Positions 8,305 to 16,723 of a stretch of DNA of 64,000 nt are shown here, in pieces. The stretch spans positions 62,001-126,000 of the forward strand of contig NZ_FRBL01000006.1 in NCBI RefSeq assembly GCF_900142605.1, given 5' to 3'. The DNA comes from Chitinophaga jiangningensis (lineage in GTDB: Bacteria > Bacteroidota > Bacteroidia > Chitinophagales > Chitinophagaceae). Both the position numbers and the translations under genes were made by a program. How positions within the stretch are numbered: the stretch's first letter is position 1; each line of letters begins with the position of its first letter. The notes under the pieces were generated by a model, which worked only from the letters and a program-made list of their open reading frames with translations, had not been told where the DNA came from and did not search any database.

Positions 8305-9426
8305 TTATACTCGAACATATATACGCTTTCTGTCCAGCCAGTAGCCGGCCAGCCAGCACACCAGCATAAAGGACAGTGAAAAAAGCAGTGAGCCAAATTT
8401 GCCCGGTGACAGCTGTTGAAAAATGTTTTCATTAATCCACGTGTATACGTTGACGTTGCCCACTCTGAAAAAGTAAAAAAGTATGGCCAGTACTTCCGAC
8501 AGCAGATAAAGGAACAATGGATTCTTCCCAAATACTGTAAAGAAGCCGGTTCCGGCCGTAATACCCATAATGTCGATGATCATAATCAATACCGCAAGTA
8601 TCACCAGGTCTATTCCCACGGTCAGCAATACATAACTGCTGGTCCAGAGTTTTTTATTGATCGGAAACAGCGGATTCCATAACCAGGCCGCACCGATGAG
8701 GACGGCTCCGGCCAGTACCAGTTTCAGTACGCCGGCGGTGGATTTTCCTTCTCTCTGTATAAACAAACCCGCATAATAACCCGCTACTACATTCACGATG
8801 GCAGGGAAGGTGCTGAGGAGCCCTTCAGGATCAAATGGAAAACCTTCTCCATGGTACAGGTGATCATCACCTAACAGCCAGTGGTCCAGTGCTGAACCTG
8901 CATTGCCATGAATGCCGTACTGGTCGCCGGGTGTACCGCAAAACCAAAGTATGGCCCAGTAGCCGAGCAGTAGTAAGGCGCTGATACTCCATACTACTTT
9001 CTTATTACAGTAATAGATGAGGAGAGATGCAAAGCAGTAACACAGCGCGATACGCTGTAACACACCAAATACGCGGGTATGAGAAAACGGATTAGCAGCC
9101 AGGCCGTTTTCTGTATGATGTACAAACGGGAACCAATACATCAGAAAGCCCAGCAGAAATATAATGGCAGTGCGTTTAAATATTTTACCGAGCACGGCCG
9201 ATTGCGTCAGCGTGTTAAATTTTTTCATGCTGAAGCTCATCGCATTGCCAACCGCAAACAGGAAGGAAGGGAAAACCAGGTCGGTAGGTGTAAACCCGTG
9301 CCAGGCAGCATGTTCGAGCGGTGCATATACGCCACCCGTGCCTCCGGTGTTTACAATAATCATAAAACAAACGGTCAATCCACGGAATACATCCAATGGA
9401 AGAAATCGTTGGGCGGTCTGTGTCAT
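8305..9426 (-). CDS. DUF5009/COG4299 integral membrane acyltransferase-like protein
   Basis: A 373-residue polytopic membrane protein with about ten hydrophobic segments. The N-terminus, LPLDVFRGLTVCFMIIVNTGG, followed by WHGFTPTDLVFPSFLFAVG, is diagnostic of the family that includes NagX and human heparan-alpha-glucosaminide N-acetyltransferase. Bacterial members sit near amino-sugar genes, so it may acetylate a sugar or act in GlcNAc use. It ends 37 bp before the SDR start and may lead the SDR-lut transcription unit. It is transcribed divergently from the GH5-like lipoprotein, with a 158-bp shared promoter region. Confidence 0.85.
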   Translation of the reverse strand: MTQTAQRFLPLDVFRGLTVCFMIIVNTGGTGGVYAPLEHAAWHGFTPTDLVFPSFLFAVGNAMSFSMKKFNTLTQSAVLGKIFKRTAIIFLLGFLMYWFPFVHHTENGLAANPFSHTRVFGVLQRIALCYCFASLLIYYCNKKVVWSISALLLLGYWAILWFCGTPGDQYGIHGNAGSALDHWLLGDDHLYHGEGFPFDPEGLLSTFPAIVNVVAGYYAGLFIQREGKSTAGVLKLVLAGAVLIGAAWLWNPLFPINKKLWTSSYVLLTVGIDLVILAVLIMIIDIMGITAGTGFFTVFGKNPLFLYLLSEVLAILFYFFRVGNVNVYTWINENIFQQLSPGKFGSLLFSLSFMLVCWLAGYWLDRKRIYVRV

Positions 9427-9584
9427 CTGACGCTAAATTTGGTTGATAAGATGGTAAGGATAAGAAAGGTTCATAAGAGCCACTTACAAGATAGCGTTCC
9501 ATCTCACAAAAAGCAAATTCTATATACAACCGATATTCAATTTGATTATTTTTAGAAGATACCCATCGTCAAAAGTTTTACCAT

Positions 9585-10643
9585 ATGTATAAATCATCAA
9601 CATTCCACGTATTATTAGCTTGCACTGTATTATTATTTGCCTGTGGTCAGGGAGAGAGAACTATCTGGTCAAAGGAAAAAGCCAACGAATGGTATGCGTC
9701 GAAGCCCTGGATGCGGGGTTCGGATTTTATTCCCAGCACGGCCATCAACCAGCTGGAAATGTGGCAGGCAGAGACTTTTGATTCCGCTACCATTGACCGG
9801 GAATTAGGGTATGCGGAAGGCATAGGGTTCAATACCATGCGCGTATATCTCCATCATTTGCCCTGGGTGGCTGATGCTACCGGATTTAAAGGCCGCATGT
9901 CCAAATACCTGGAAATTGCCAAAAAACACGGGATTTCAACCATTTTCGTGTTTTTTGACGACTGCTGGAATGATAATCCCGCCAGCGGTCCTCAGCCGGC
10001 ACCAAAGCCAGGTATTCATAATTCAGGTTGGGTGAGAGATCCGGGTTCAGCTATTCATACCAGCCCGAAACTGGCAGATACTCTTGAAACTTATGTAAAA
10101 GATGTGATGACGACATTTGCCAACGATGATCGCATTGTGCTGTGGGATTTGTACAATGAGCCGGGTAACAGCAACTATGGTAATCAGAGCATGGAGCTGC
10201 TGCAAAAAGTATTTCACTGGGGCCGCCAGGCGAACCCTTCCCAGCCGCTGTCAGCAGGAGTATGGTTACCGTCGCTGGCCGACCTGAATAAGTTCCAGCT
10301 GGAGAATTCTGATGTGATTACCTACCACAACTATAATGATGAACATGCGCACCAGGAAGCGATTGATACCCTGCGTAAATTTGGCCGACCGCTGATTTGT
10401 ACCGAATATATGGCTCGTACGCGTAATAGTCGCTTTGATAATATATTGCCGTTACTGAAAAAGGAAAAGATTGCTGCTATTAACTGGGGACTGGTAGCGG
10501 GTAAAACCAATACCAAGTATGCCTGGAATGATCCTAAGCCGAATGGGGATGAGCCGGCAATATGGTTTCATGATATTTTCTGGCCTGATGGTAAGCCTTA
10601 TGATTCTACTGAGGTGAACCTGATTAAATCATTAACCAAATAG
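9585..10643 (+). CDS. Cellulase-superfamily (GH5-like, clan GH-A) lipoprotein
   Basis: A 352-residue glycoside hydrolase with a lipoprotein signal (Cys20 in LLFAC). It has a TIM-barrel of clan GH-A: the acid/base is Glu192 in LYNEPG and the nucleophile is probably Glu274 in ICTEYM, at the usual spacing. The N-terminal NTMRVYLHHLPW and YHNYND stretches fit the barrel core. The exact subfamily cannot be called by eye; relatives act on beta-mannans, beta-glucans or xylans. It is monocistronic and is followed by a paired-hairpin terminator. Confidence 0.82.
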   Translation: MYKSSTFHVLLACTVLLFACGQGERTIWSKEKANEWYASKPWMRGSDFIPSTAINQLEMWQAETFDSATIDRELGYAEGIGFNTMRVYLHHLPWVADATGFKGRMSKYLEIAKKHGISTIFVFFDDCWNDNPASGPQPAPKPGIHNSGWVRDPGSAIHTSPKLADTLETYVKDVMTTFANDDRIVLWDLYNEPGNSNYGNQSMELLQKVFHWGRQANPSQPLSAGVWLPSLADLNKFQLENSDVITYHNYNDEHAHQEAIDTLRKFGRPLICTEYMARTRNSRFDNILPLLKKEKIAAINWGLVAGKTNTKYAWNDPKPNGDEPAIWFHDIFWPDGKPYDSTEVNLIKSLTK

Positions 10644-10650
10644 CTTTGGC

Positions 10651-10720
10651 TGATGGTGCCGGGGAGATCCCGGCACATCAGCCATTTTCCACTCACCTAC
10701 GGTGAGTGGAAAATGGCTGA
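10651..10720. terminator. Paired-hairpin element between convergent genes
   Basis: First hairpin (10651-10680): TGATGGTGCCGGG pairs with CCCGGCACATCA with one bulged G. Second hairpin (10678-10720): a perfect 20-bp stem with a TAC loop. The two share the TCA at 10678-10680, so they cannot both form fully. The second stem ends at the YitT stop codon. It probably works as a bidirectional terminator and is one copy of a dispersed family. Confidence 0.75.
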
Positions 10721-11551
10721 TTACATAGAAAACCCACGCCCTAACACTTCATGCACTTCGTGTATAACGAGAAACGCTTCCGGGTCTGCCTCCTGCACCA
10801 GGGCCTTTAACCGCATTAATTCCTGCTTGCCAATTACTACGTACAGCACTTCCTTTCTTTCCTTTGTATAGGCGCCATGGCCGTGCAGCACGGTACAGCC
10901 GCGTTTCATGTCTTTTGTTATTTTATCGGCTAATATTTCTGAGTTTTGGGAGATGATGGTGATCGCGCGTTTGGTATTTAACCCGTCCACGATAAAGTCC
11001 ACGGTGCGTGCGCCTATATAAACGGCGATAAAGGTATACATCGTGTTCTCCAGACCGATTATAAATGCCGACAGGCAGATAACAATGATATCAAAGATGA
11101 GCATGGCATTTCCCAGGGAGATACCAAATACTTTGTTGACCAGTCGCGCTATAATAGCTGAGCCTCCCGTGGTGCCACCGGACAGGAAAACGAGGCCGAT
11201 ACCTATTCCCACCAGCAATCCCGCGAAGATGGCTGCCAGCAGCGTGTTTTGTGTTACCGGCCGCATGGTGTTTTCGGTGACGTATAGCCATAGGGAGCAG
11301 AATATGATGCCCAGTATGGTGTATAACATGGTACGTTTGTCGAGTACCTTATAGCCCACTACAATGAGCAGGGCATTGGCAATGAAGTTGAGGATACCCG
11401 GCGACCATCCGAAGTAATAGTAGGCAGCGATGGTTAAGCCAATTACACCACCTTCTGAGAGTTTACTGGGAATGGCGAGGTAGTTGATGCCCACTGCAAA
11501 AATGAACGCACCTATAATGATGAGTAATACGTTCTTAACATGTTCTTTCAT
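10721..11551 (-). CDS. YitT family membrane protein (DUF161/DUF2179)
   Basis: A 276-residue inner-membrane protein with five or six hydrophobic segments. The motifs AIPSKLSEGGVIGL and VFLSGGTTGGSAI are typical of the YitT family, and the C-terminal about 80 residues form the soluble DUF2179 domain (RGCTVLHGHGAYTKERKEVLY). Function is not well established; relatives have been suggested as transporters. The -7-like TAATTTTG sits four bases before the start codon, so the mRNA may be leaderless. It converges on the GH5-like gene through the paired hairpin at 10651-10720. Confidence 0.9.
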   Translation of the reverse strand: MKEHVKNVLLIIIGAFIFAVGINYLAIPSKLSEGGVIGLTIAAYYYFGWSPGILNFIANALLIVVGYKVLDKRTMLYTILGIIFCSLWLYVTENTMRPVTQNTLLAAIFAGLLVGIGIGLVFLSGGTTGGSAIIARLVNKVFGISLGNAMLIFDIIVICLSAFIIGLENTMYTFIAVYIGARTVDFIVDGLNTKRAITIISQNSEILADKITKDMKRGCTVLHGHGAYTKERKEVLYVVIGKQELMRLKALVQEADPEAFLVIHEVHEVLGRGFSM

Positions 11552-11555
11552 ATCG

Positions 11556-11563
11556 CAAAATTA
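11556..11563 (-). promoter_or_regulatory. -7 element of a probably leaderless YitT transcript
   Basis: The minus strand reads TAATTTTG, an exact match to TAnnTTTG, followed by CGAT and the ATG. Transcription would begin at or next to the A of the start codon. A TTG lies about 22 bp upstream. Confidence 0.45.
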
Positions 11564-11670
11564 TAGGATTTTAACACAATGCAGGCAATGCTATTCTTGT
11601 AGAGTTAATAATAGGAGGAGGGAAAGTACTACTCCATTTTGGAAGCTCACCGCTGGATTACCGGTTGCCT

Positions 11671-11737
11671 GGGTTAGCAGGGCTCCGCCCTGCTAACCCC
11701 GAATTAAACGGCACCGAAGGTGCCGTTTAATTCGGGG
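11671..11737. repeat. Paired-hairpin element, copy 2
   Basis: First hairpin: perfect 13-bp stem 11671-11683 / 11687-11699, loop TCC. Second hairpin: perfect 19-bp stem 11697-11715 / 11719-11737, loop GAA within the family core ACCGAAGGT. The two stems share CCC at 11697-11699. Located in the spacer between the start of yitT and the Cys-leader promoter; it may insulate the two. Confidence 0.8.
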
Positions 11738-11772
11738 CAAAAAAATATTTTTAACTTTTTTCGCTTATCTGT

Positions 11773-11802
11773 TTGGAAATATTAATTCCCTATGTATATT
11801 TG
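11773..11802 (+). promoter_or_regulatory. Canonical Bacteroidota promoter
   Basis: TTG at 11773-11775, then 19 bp, then TATATTTG (11795-11802), an exact match to TAnnTTTG. It drives the Cys-rich leader locus. It is the best promoter match I found in the window. Confidence 0.75.
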
Positions 11803-11820
11803 TCTACCGATTTGGTAGAC
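11802..11820. promoter_or_regulatory. Palindromic operator overlapping the transcription start
   Basis: Perfect inverted repeat GTCTACC - GATTT - GGTAGAC directly after the -7 element, so it covers the expected +1. The position fits a repressor site. The dyad size would suit an Rrf2/CymR-type or similar dimeric regulator, but this is a guess. As RNA it could form a small 5' hairpin. Confidence 0.6.
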
Positions 11821-11909
11821 TAATAACATCGCTACCGTCGCAGGGGAGTATGGCAATTGCTCCCGGCATCCTTTGATCCACCAGCAAGGTGCTGTGCCAG
11901 TATTTTAAA

Positions 11910-12047
11910 ATGTGTAAACAGCACAATATGAAACAGCACAACCTGAAGAGTGGACCGCGAAAACCATCGCTCAATTTAGCATTACATTCTACCTGTTCCC
12001 GTTATTATAACCCGGCCCGCTATGGTGATAGTTGTTGCTGCCGGTAA
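11910..12047 (+). CDS. Cys-rich leader peptide (45 aa; 39 aa from the second ATG)
   Basis: A short frame starting at ATG 11910 (or ATG 11928) and ending at TAA 12045-12047. The N-terminus has a near-repeat, MCKQHN then MKQHNL. The body has STCSRYYNPARYGD and the frame ends with three adjacent Cys codons and Arg (SCCCR) before the stop. A run of Cys codons at the end of a short ORF directly behind a strong promoter and operator is the pattern expected of a translation-sensing leader that responds to charged tRNA-Cys. No sulfur gene follows; the next gene is tonB 610 bp on. A folded RNA segment (12079-12168) starts 32 bp after the stop. That it is translated is inference. Confidence 0.55.
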   Translation: MCKQHNMKQHNLKSGPRKPSLNLALHSTCSRYYNPARYGDSCCCR

Positions 12048-12078
12048 ATGATCTTGCGTTCTGTAAGCTGTAAATAGA

Positions 12079-12168
12079 ATGCCTGGTGAGGTTTGCGGGA
12101 ACGGTATGCTGCAAATTTATTGGTGGTAAATTTTTCAGTAACATACCCGACCCGCACCGCCCCGGCAT
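12079..12168 (+). ncRNA. Long irregular hairpin, candidate structured regulatory RNA
   Basis: Four nested helices are visible: ATGCC 12079-12083 with GGCAT 12164-12168; TGCGGG 12094-12099 with CCCGCA 12151-12156; GGTATG 12103-12108 with CATACC 12142-12147; AAATTTA 12113-12119 with TAAATTT 12127-12133, closing a TTGGTGG loop. A 3x3 internal loop separates helices 2 and 3. The ordered stack of helices over 90 nt, directly after a Cys-rich leader peptide, suggests a regulatory fold. I do not recognise it as a known riboswitch class. Confidence 0.4.
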
Positions 12169-12169
12169 C

Positions 12170-12656
12170 GCACACAGCTATCTAACATATTTCCTGTTCT
12201 TTACTAAAGTTATATATCAGACACGGTTCTGCGGGGTGTGCTTTACGGCAATACTGGTGGGTTTGTCGTCAACTACCCCGTGAACTGACCGTCTGTAATT
12301 TTTTTTTATTTATCAGACGATGAAGGTTACATCACAAATTAATGTACTAACGTATTCGCATATACGTTTTTCGGAAAGCCTAACATATCAATAGGAACCA
12401 CCTGCTTTCAGGTAAGGTACCCCAGTGCCAGCAAGTCCCGACCCCATGTCGGGACTTCATTGTTTTCAGTAGGAGAGTAGAAAACGCCTCGCAGGCGTCT
12501 ATTCGAGTGCATCTACGCAGCGATCAATTCATATATGACCTTTCTAATATACTGCGATACCATCGCATCGTCTGCATTTCCATCTCCCGAAAAAAAATTT
12601 ATGAAAACCGTATGGAAAAATATTTTCTGCATCATCTAGTAGAAAAGCAATTTACC
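12170..12656 (+). other. Non-coding spacer between the Cys-leader locus and tonB
   Basis: No credible gene. It holds a hairpin with a T-rich loop (CGTCTG 12290-12295 / CAGACG 12314-12319), the terminator at 12433-12457 and a small hairpin ACGCCT-CGC-AGGCGT (12484-12498). The tonB promoter must lie after the terminator but I see no clear match to the consensus. Confidence 0.5.
12433..12462 (+). terminator. Terminator of the leader locus
   Basis: Perfect 10-bp stem AAGTCCCGAC / GTCGGGACTT with a CCCAT loop, followed by CATTGTTTT. It would end a transcript of about 650 nt starting at the 11795 promoter, well before tonB. Confidence 0.65.
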
Positions 12657-13493
12657 ATGGACGCAACTAAAATCCCACGGGAAGAATTTCTCGACATCCT
12701 CTTTGCAGGCAGGAATAAGGACTATGGTGCTTATGAACTGCGTAGTCGCTATGATCGTCGTGTACGCAATGCCGTTATAGTTACCGCATCAATGGTGATG
12801 GTATTAGTAGGTGGTTACCTCGCTAACATCTCTATGGCGGCTGATAAGGAGGCGGTGAACCCCTTTGTGTACAAGCCTATAGCGCCAATTGATCCTATTA
12901 TGGAGCAACCGGATCGCACGCCGCCGCCACCGCCACCACCTGTTGCACCCGCACCGCCACCCGCTGCACCAACCAGCCAGTTTGTAGCACCAGTGGTAGC
13001 TTCAGGCGATCAGGCTACTGACTTACCGCCACAGGAAGAATTACGCAACAACGTGATTGGTTTTGAAAACAAGGAAGGAGTAGAAGGTGGGGCAGATGTA
13101 ATGGCTGATTTGAGTGGTGATGGAGGTAATAAGGTAGTAACGCCACCGATATCGCACCGGGAGGAGGGCCCAGTAAGTTTTGTAGAAATCATGCCTGAAT
13201 TTCCTGGGGGGGAAGCCGCCCTCGCAAAATACCTGCAAAAAGCAGTGCATTATCCAAGAACGGCCCAGGAAAATGATATTATGGGAACGGTATTCGTGAA
13301 ATTTGTAGTTGGGAAAGATGGTAACATCACTGACCTGCAAATTATGAGTCAACGTAAAGGTGGAGGCCTGGAAGAAGAAGCTTTGCGTGTAGTAGGCTCC
13401 ATGCCTAAGTGGAAACCCGGCCGCCAGAACGGACAGAATGTTGCTGTATACTTTACATTGCCTATCCGATTTGAATTGAGCCGTGACTATTAA
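12657..13493 (+). CDS. tonB: TonB family energy transducer
   Basis: A 278-residue inner-membrane protein. N-terminal cytoplasmic part (REEFLDILFAGRNKDYGAYELR), typical of Bacteroidota TonB; one membrane segment (about residues 43-62, NAVIVTASMVMVLVGGYL); a Pro-rich periplasmic spacer; and a C-terminal TonB domain from PEFPGGEAALAKYL to the PIRFEL end. It passes proton-motive force to TonB-dependent outer-membrane receptors. An upstream in-frame extension to 12507 exists but lacks the family N-terminus; the ATG at 12657 gives the normal MDATKIPREEF start. No ExbB/ExbD gene is adjacent. Followed by a terminator at 13578-13611. Confidence 0.93.
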   Translation: MDATKIPREEFLDILFAGRNKDYGAYELRSRYDRRVRNAVIVTASMVMVLVGGYLANISMAADKEAVNPFVYKPIAPIDPIMEQPDRTPPPPPPPVAPAPPPAAPTSQFVAPVVASGDQATDLPPQEELRNNVIGFENKEGVEGGADVMADLSGDGGNKVVTPPISHREEGPVSFVEIMPEFPGGEAALAKYLQKAVHYPRTAQENDIMGTVFVKFVVGKDGNITDLQIMSQRKGGGLEEEALRVVGSMPKWKPGRQNGQNVAVYFTLPIRFELSRDY

Positions 13494-13577
13494 TCATCAC
13501 AAAAAACTAGTATTCCTTCCGCCAGAAGCCTGATACTTTATTATTAGTTAACACGAATCAATCAACATTGGTAACCC

Positions 13578-13615
13578 CGGATGCCTCTGCGCCACAGTGT
13601 AGGGGCATCCGCATT
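13578..13615 (+). terminator. Probable tonB terminator
   Basis: Stem CGGATGCC (13578-13585) with GGCATCCG (13604-13611) and an 18-nt loop, followed by CATTTT. Confidence 0.5.
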
Positions 13616-13635
13616 TTCAGCAGTGGATTACCGCC

Positions 13636-13825
13636 GCCGCCCACCCATGTTGTAGTTCCTCCTGAACTCCAAACCGCTTTCACCTACCTCACCTGCTTCC
13701 CATTCGCTTACCTTATCCTCACAATACCCAGCCGCCCACCCATGTTGTAGTTCCTCCTGAACTCCAAACCGCTTTCACCTACCTCACCTGCTTCCCATTC
13801 GCTTACCTTATCCTCACCATCCTCA
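13636..13825. repeat. Tandem duplication, two 95-bp units
   Basis: Unit 1 is 13636-13730 and unit 2 is 13731-13825. They are identical for about 85 bp and differ only in the last ten (ACAATACCCA versus ACCATCCTCA). The units are pyrimidine-rich and non-coding. A third start of the unit (GCCGCC) runs into the paired hairpin at 13832. Confidence 0.9.
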
Positions 13826-13831
13826 GCCGCC

Positions 13832-13877
13832 GCCGCGCGCAGCGCGGCACCCCCCAGATGGCACCGAAGGTGCCATC
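13832..13877. repeat. Paired-hairpin element, copy 3
   Basis: First hairpin GCCGCGC - GCA - GCGCGGC (13832-13848), identical to the first hairpin of the copy at 28021. Second hairpin GATGGCACC - GAA - GGTGCCATC (13857-13877), perfect 9 bp with the family GAA loop. Confidence 0.8.
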
Positions 13878-14143
13878 AAAATCCTCCATAAAAAATATTT
13901 TTCCCACTCCCCAATACCAGCCTCTGCTTAAAATTCTACTATAAAATCCCCGATTTTCGCATTTATAATCATAATATATTTATAAAATCCGCTATTCTTA
14001 TTAGATAAAATTCAAACAATTAGTTTATCCGTGAAAAAATAATTAAAAAATAATGAGTTTGGTATATAAACAACTAAACGGAATTATTATTAATTTAACG
14101 GCCGCTTAGTTAGGCAAGTACAACCAAACAAAGGATAATAGTT
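13878..14143 (+). other. AT-rich region upstream of ppc
   Basis: Very AT-rich, with several near matches to promoter boxes but none convincing. It presumably carries the ppc promoter. No gene seen. Confidence 0.4.
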
Positions 14144-16723
14144 ATGGAAGCTCCGGTAAATAATTCGCTGCAACAGTTTAAGAATCTGGTTGGGACAAAG
14201 TTTCAGCTTTATAACAGCCTCTTCACCTCGCTGCCTTTTCACAGGGTGGAAAAAACAGGTATCTTCCTGTCCCTGTTCCTCCTCCACTGCGAAGAGAGCT
14301 ACGCGAAGGGCATGAGTCCACAGGAAATCATGGACTCCTTTTTCGACCAATACACCACCTACACGGATGATCAAAAGAAGATTGACCTGCTCTTCAGGTT
14401 TGTGCAGTACGCGGAAAGACAGGTAGTATTGTTCGACGCCCTCGAAGATGCTGCATTCCGCCATATTCGCGACATGCAGGGCGCCGGAACCCTCCGCCAC
14501 CTGCAATCTGAAGTGATGCAGGAACAAGCCCAGGAAAAGTTGAAGGAGAAGCTGAAAGACTTTTCGGTAAGACTCGTACTCACCGCACATCCAACGCAGT
14601 TCTACCCAAGCGAAGTGCTGGGAATTATTAACGATCTGGCTAAAGCCCTCATCGAAGACAATACCGCACAGGTAAACATGTACCTGCAGCAACTGGGTAA
14701 AACACCTTTCTTTAAAAAGGAAAAGCCCACCCCGTACGATGAAGCCATCAGCCTCGTATGGTTCCTGGAAAATATATTCTACCAGGCGGGCGGACGTATC
14801 ATGTCATTCATGAAAGCCCAGTTCCCCGGCGCTATCAGCGATGATACCGACGTGCTCCGCATGGGCTTCTGGCCAGGAGGCGACCGCGATGGAAACCCGT
14901 TCGTAAACGCACCTACTACCATAGAAGTAGCCGCAGCACTGCGTAACAGCATCCTCAAATGCTACTTCCGCGAAGTCCGCAACCTGAAACGCCGCCTCAC
15001 CTTTAAAAGGGTGGAAAACGTAGTTGCCGCCCTGGAAGCTAAGCTCTCCCGCAACCTCTTCCAGCCAGGCCACGTATTCGATATCTCCCAGAAAGAAATA
15101 CTCGAAACCCTGGCGGATATACGAAAAACCATCATCGATGAACATAACGGCCTCTTTGTACACCTGGTAGATAACCTCGCCAGCAAAGTCCAAATCTTCG
15201 GCCTCTTCTTCGCCACGCTGGATATCAGACAGGATAGCTCCGTACACGAAGCCCTCCTCGATACCATCGCCTCCGTATCACCCGCGCTGCCGGATAACTA
15301 TGCCAGCCTGGATGAAAACGGGAAAATTAACGCCCTGCTGAATGTTAACCAGAAAGTGGACACCGCTCTCCTGGAAAAACAACTGCATAAAGACACCATC
15401 GATACCATCGGTTCCATTAAACAGATCCAGCAAACCAATGGGGAAGAGGGTTGCAACCGCTATATTATCAGCCACAGCACCAGTGTACTCAACGTAATTG
15501 AAGTATATGGCCTGTTCCTCCTCAGCGGCTGGAAAAAAGAAGAAATCACGGTAGATATAGTGCCGCTCTTCGAAACCATCGACGACCTTCGCCACGCCGG
15601 CCAGGTAATGAAAAATCTCTACGAAAACGCCGACTACCGTGAGCACCTCCGCAGAAGAGGATGCAAGCAAACCATTATGCTCGGCTTCTCCGACGGTACC
15701 AAAGACGGTGGCTACCTCATGGCCAACTGGAGTATCTACAAAGCGAAAGAAGAACTCTCCGCCATCTCCAAAGAGTATAATATCAGCGTCGTGTTCTTCG
15801 ACGGCCGTGGAGGCCCTCCAGCCCGCGGTGGTGGAAAAACCCATCAGTTCTACGCCAGTATGGGCCGCAACATTGCCAATAAAGAAATACAGCAAACCAT
15901 ACAGGGCCAAACCATCAGCTCCAACTTCGGAACAGTGGATGCCGCCCAGTTTAATATGGAACAACTGGTGCATGCCGGTATTGCCAATGAACTCTTCTCT
16001 TCCCGTGAGGTCACCCTCTCCAAAGATGAGGAACAACTCCTGCAATCCCTCGCTGATGCTGGTTATGAGTCCTACAATAAATTAAAAAATCATCCTTTCT
16101 TCCTCGAGTACCTGGACCACGCAAGTCCACTCCGGTACTATGCGGAAGCAAATATCGGGAGCCGCCCGAGCAAACGCAATGCCTCCGCCAAGCTCAATCT
16201 CAACGACCTCCGCGCCGTACCTTACGTAGGTGCCTGGAGCCAGCTGAAACAAAATGTTCCCGGCTATTACGGCGTGGGTAGCGCATTGCAACAGCTGGAC
16301 GAGCAGGGCAAATGGGAAGCGCTGGAACATTTATATAAGCATTCCCTGTTTTTCCGCACGTTGCTCGACAACTGCGAAATGGCCATGAAAAAGAGCTATT
16401 TCCCGCTTACGGCCTACCTGTCAAAGCATCCGCAGTACGGAGAAGTATGGAATATGATCTACAGCGAGTACGAGCTGACCAAAAAGTACCTGCTTCGCCT
16501 CAACGGGGAATCCGACCTGATGGCCGGCAGCCCTATCGATCACTTGTCCATACAGATGAGAGAGAGGATTGTATTGCCGCTGCTCACCGCCCAGCAGTTT
16601 GCACTGTTGCGCATCCGTGAGCTGGATGCACAGCCTGGCAATGGCCATGGTAAAGAAGTATGGGAAAAACTGGTGATGCGTTGCAGCTTTGGAATTATCA
16701 ATGCCGGCCGCAACAGCGCCTGA
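14144..16723 (+). CDS. ppc: Phosphoenolpyruvate carboxylase
   Basis: An 859-residue cytoplasmic enzyme that carboxylates phosphoenolpyruvate to oxaloacetate, refilling the TCA cycle. The catalytic His149 motif is in LTAHPTQ. Other conserved stretches are GFWPGGDRDGNPFV, GFSDGTKDGGYLMANW and the PEP-binding loop FFDGRGGPPARGGG, a variant of the usual GRGG-x-GRGG. The length fits the shorter Bacteroidota enzymes. It ends with SFGIINAGRNSA, a tail somewhat different from the classic QNTG C-terminus of enterobacterial enzymes. Monocistronic. Confidence 0.96.
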   Translation: MEAPVNNSLQQFKNLVGTKFQLYNSLFTSLPFHRVEKTGIFLSLFLLHCEESYAKGMSPQEIMDSFFDQYTTYTDDQKKIDLLFRFVQYAERQVVLFDALEDAAFRHIRDMQGAGTLRHLQSEVMQEQAQEKLKEKLKDFSVRLVLTAHPTQFYPSEVLGIINDLAKALIEDNTAQVNMYLQQLGKTPFFKKEKPTPYDEAISLVWFLENIFYQAGGRIMSFMKAQFPGAISDDTDVLRMGFWPGGDRDGNPFVNAPTTIEVAAALRNSILKCYFREVRNLKRRLTFKRVENVVAALEAKLSRNLFQPGHVFDISQKEILETLADIRKTIIDEHNGLFVHLVDNLASKVQIFGLFFATLDIRQDSSVHEALLDTIASVSPALPDNYASLDENGKINALLNVNQKVDTALLEKQLHKDTIDTIGSIKQIQQTNGEEGCNRYIISHSTSVLNVIEVYGLFLLSGWKKEEITVDIVPLFETIDDLRHAGQVMKNLYENADYREHLRRRGCKQTIMLGFSDGTKDGGYLMANWSIYKAKEELSAISKEYNISVVFFDGRGGPPARGGGKTHQFYASMGRNIANKEIQQTIQGQTISSNFGTVDAAQFNMEQLVHAGIANELFSSREVTLSKDEEQLLQSLADAGYESYNKLKNHPFFLEYLDHASPLRYYAEANIGSRPSKRNASAKLNLNDLRAVPYVGAWSQLKQNVPGYYGVGSALQQLDEQGKWEALEHLYKHSLFFRTLLDNCEMAMKKSYFPLTAYLSKHPQYGEVWNMIYSEYELTKKYLLRLNGESDLMAGSPIDHLSIQMRERIVLPLLTAQQFALLRIRELDAQPGNGHGKEVWEKLVMRCSFGIINAGRNSA

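Noticed and set aside
12086..12283. 65-codon ORF after the Cys leader
   Set aside because: It lies across the folded RNA segment, has no Shine-Dalgarno and an unconvincing composition. The hairpin explains the sequence better.
12507..12656. 50-residue N-terminal extension of TonB
   Set aside because: The family N-terminus begins at 12657, and the extension has no recognisable features.
14090..14692. Long open frames antisense to ppc, zwf, GH2 and other genes
   Set aside because: They mirror the codon structure of strongly coding genes on the other strand and show no family features.
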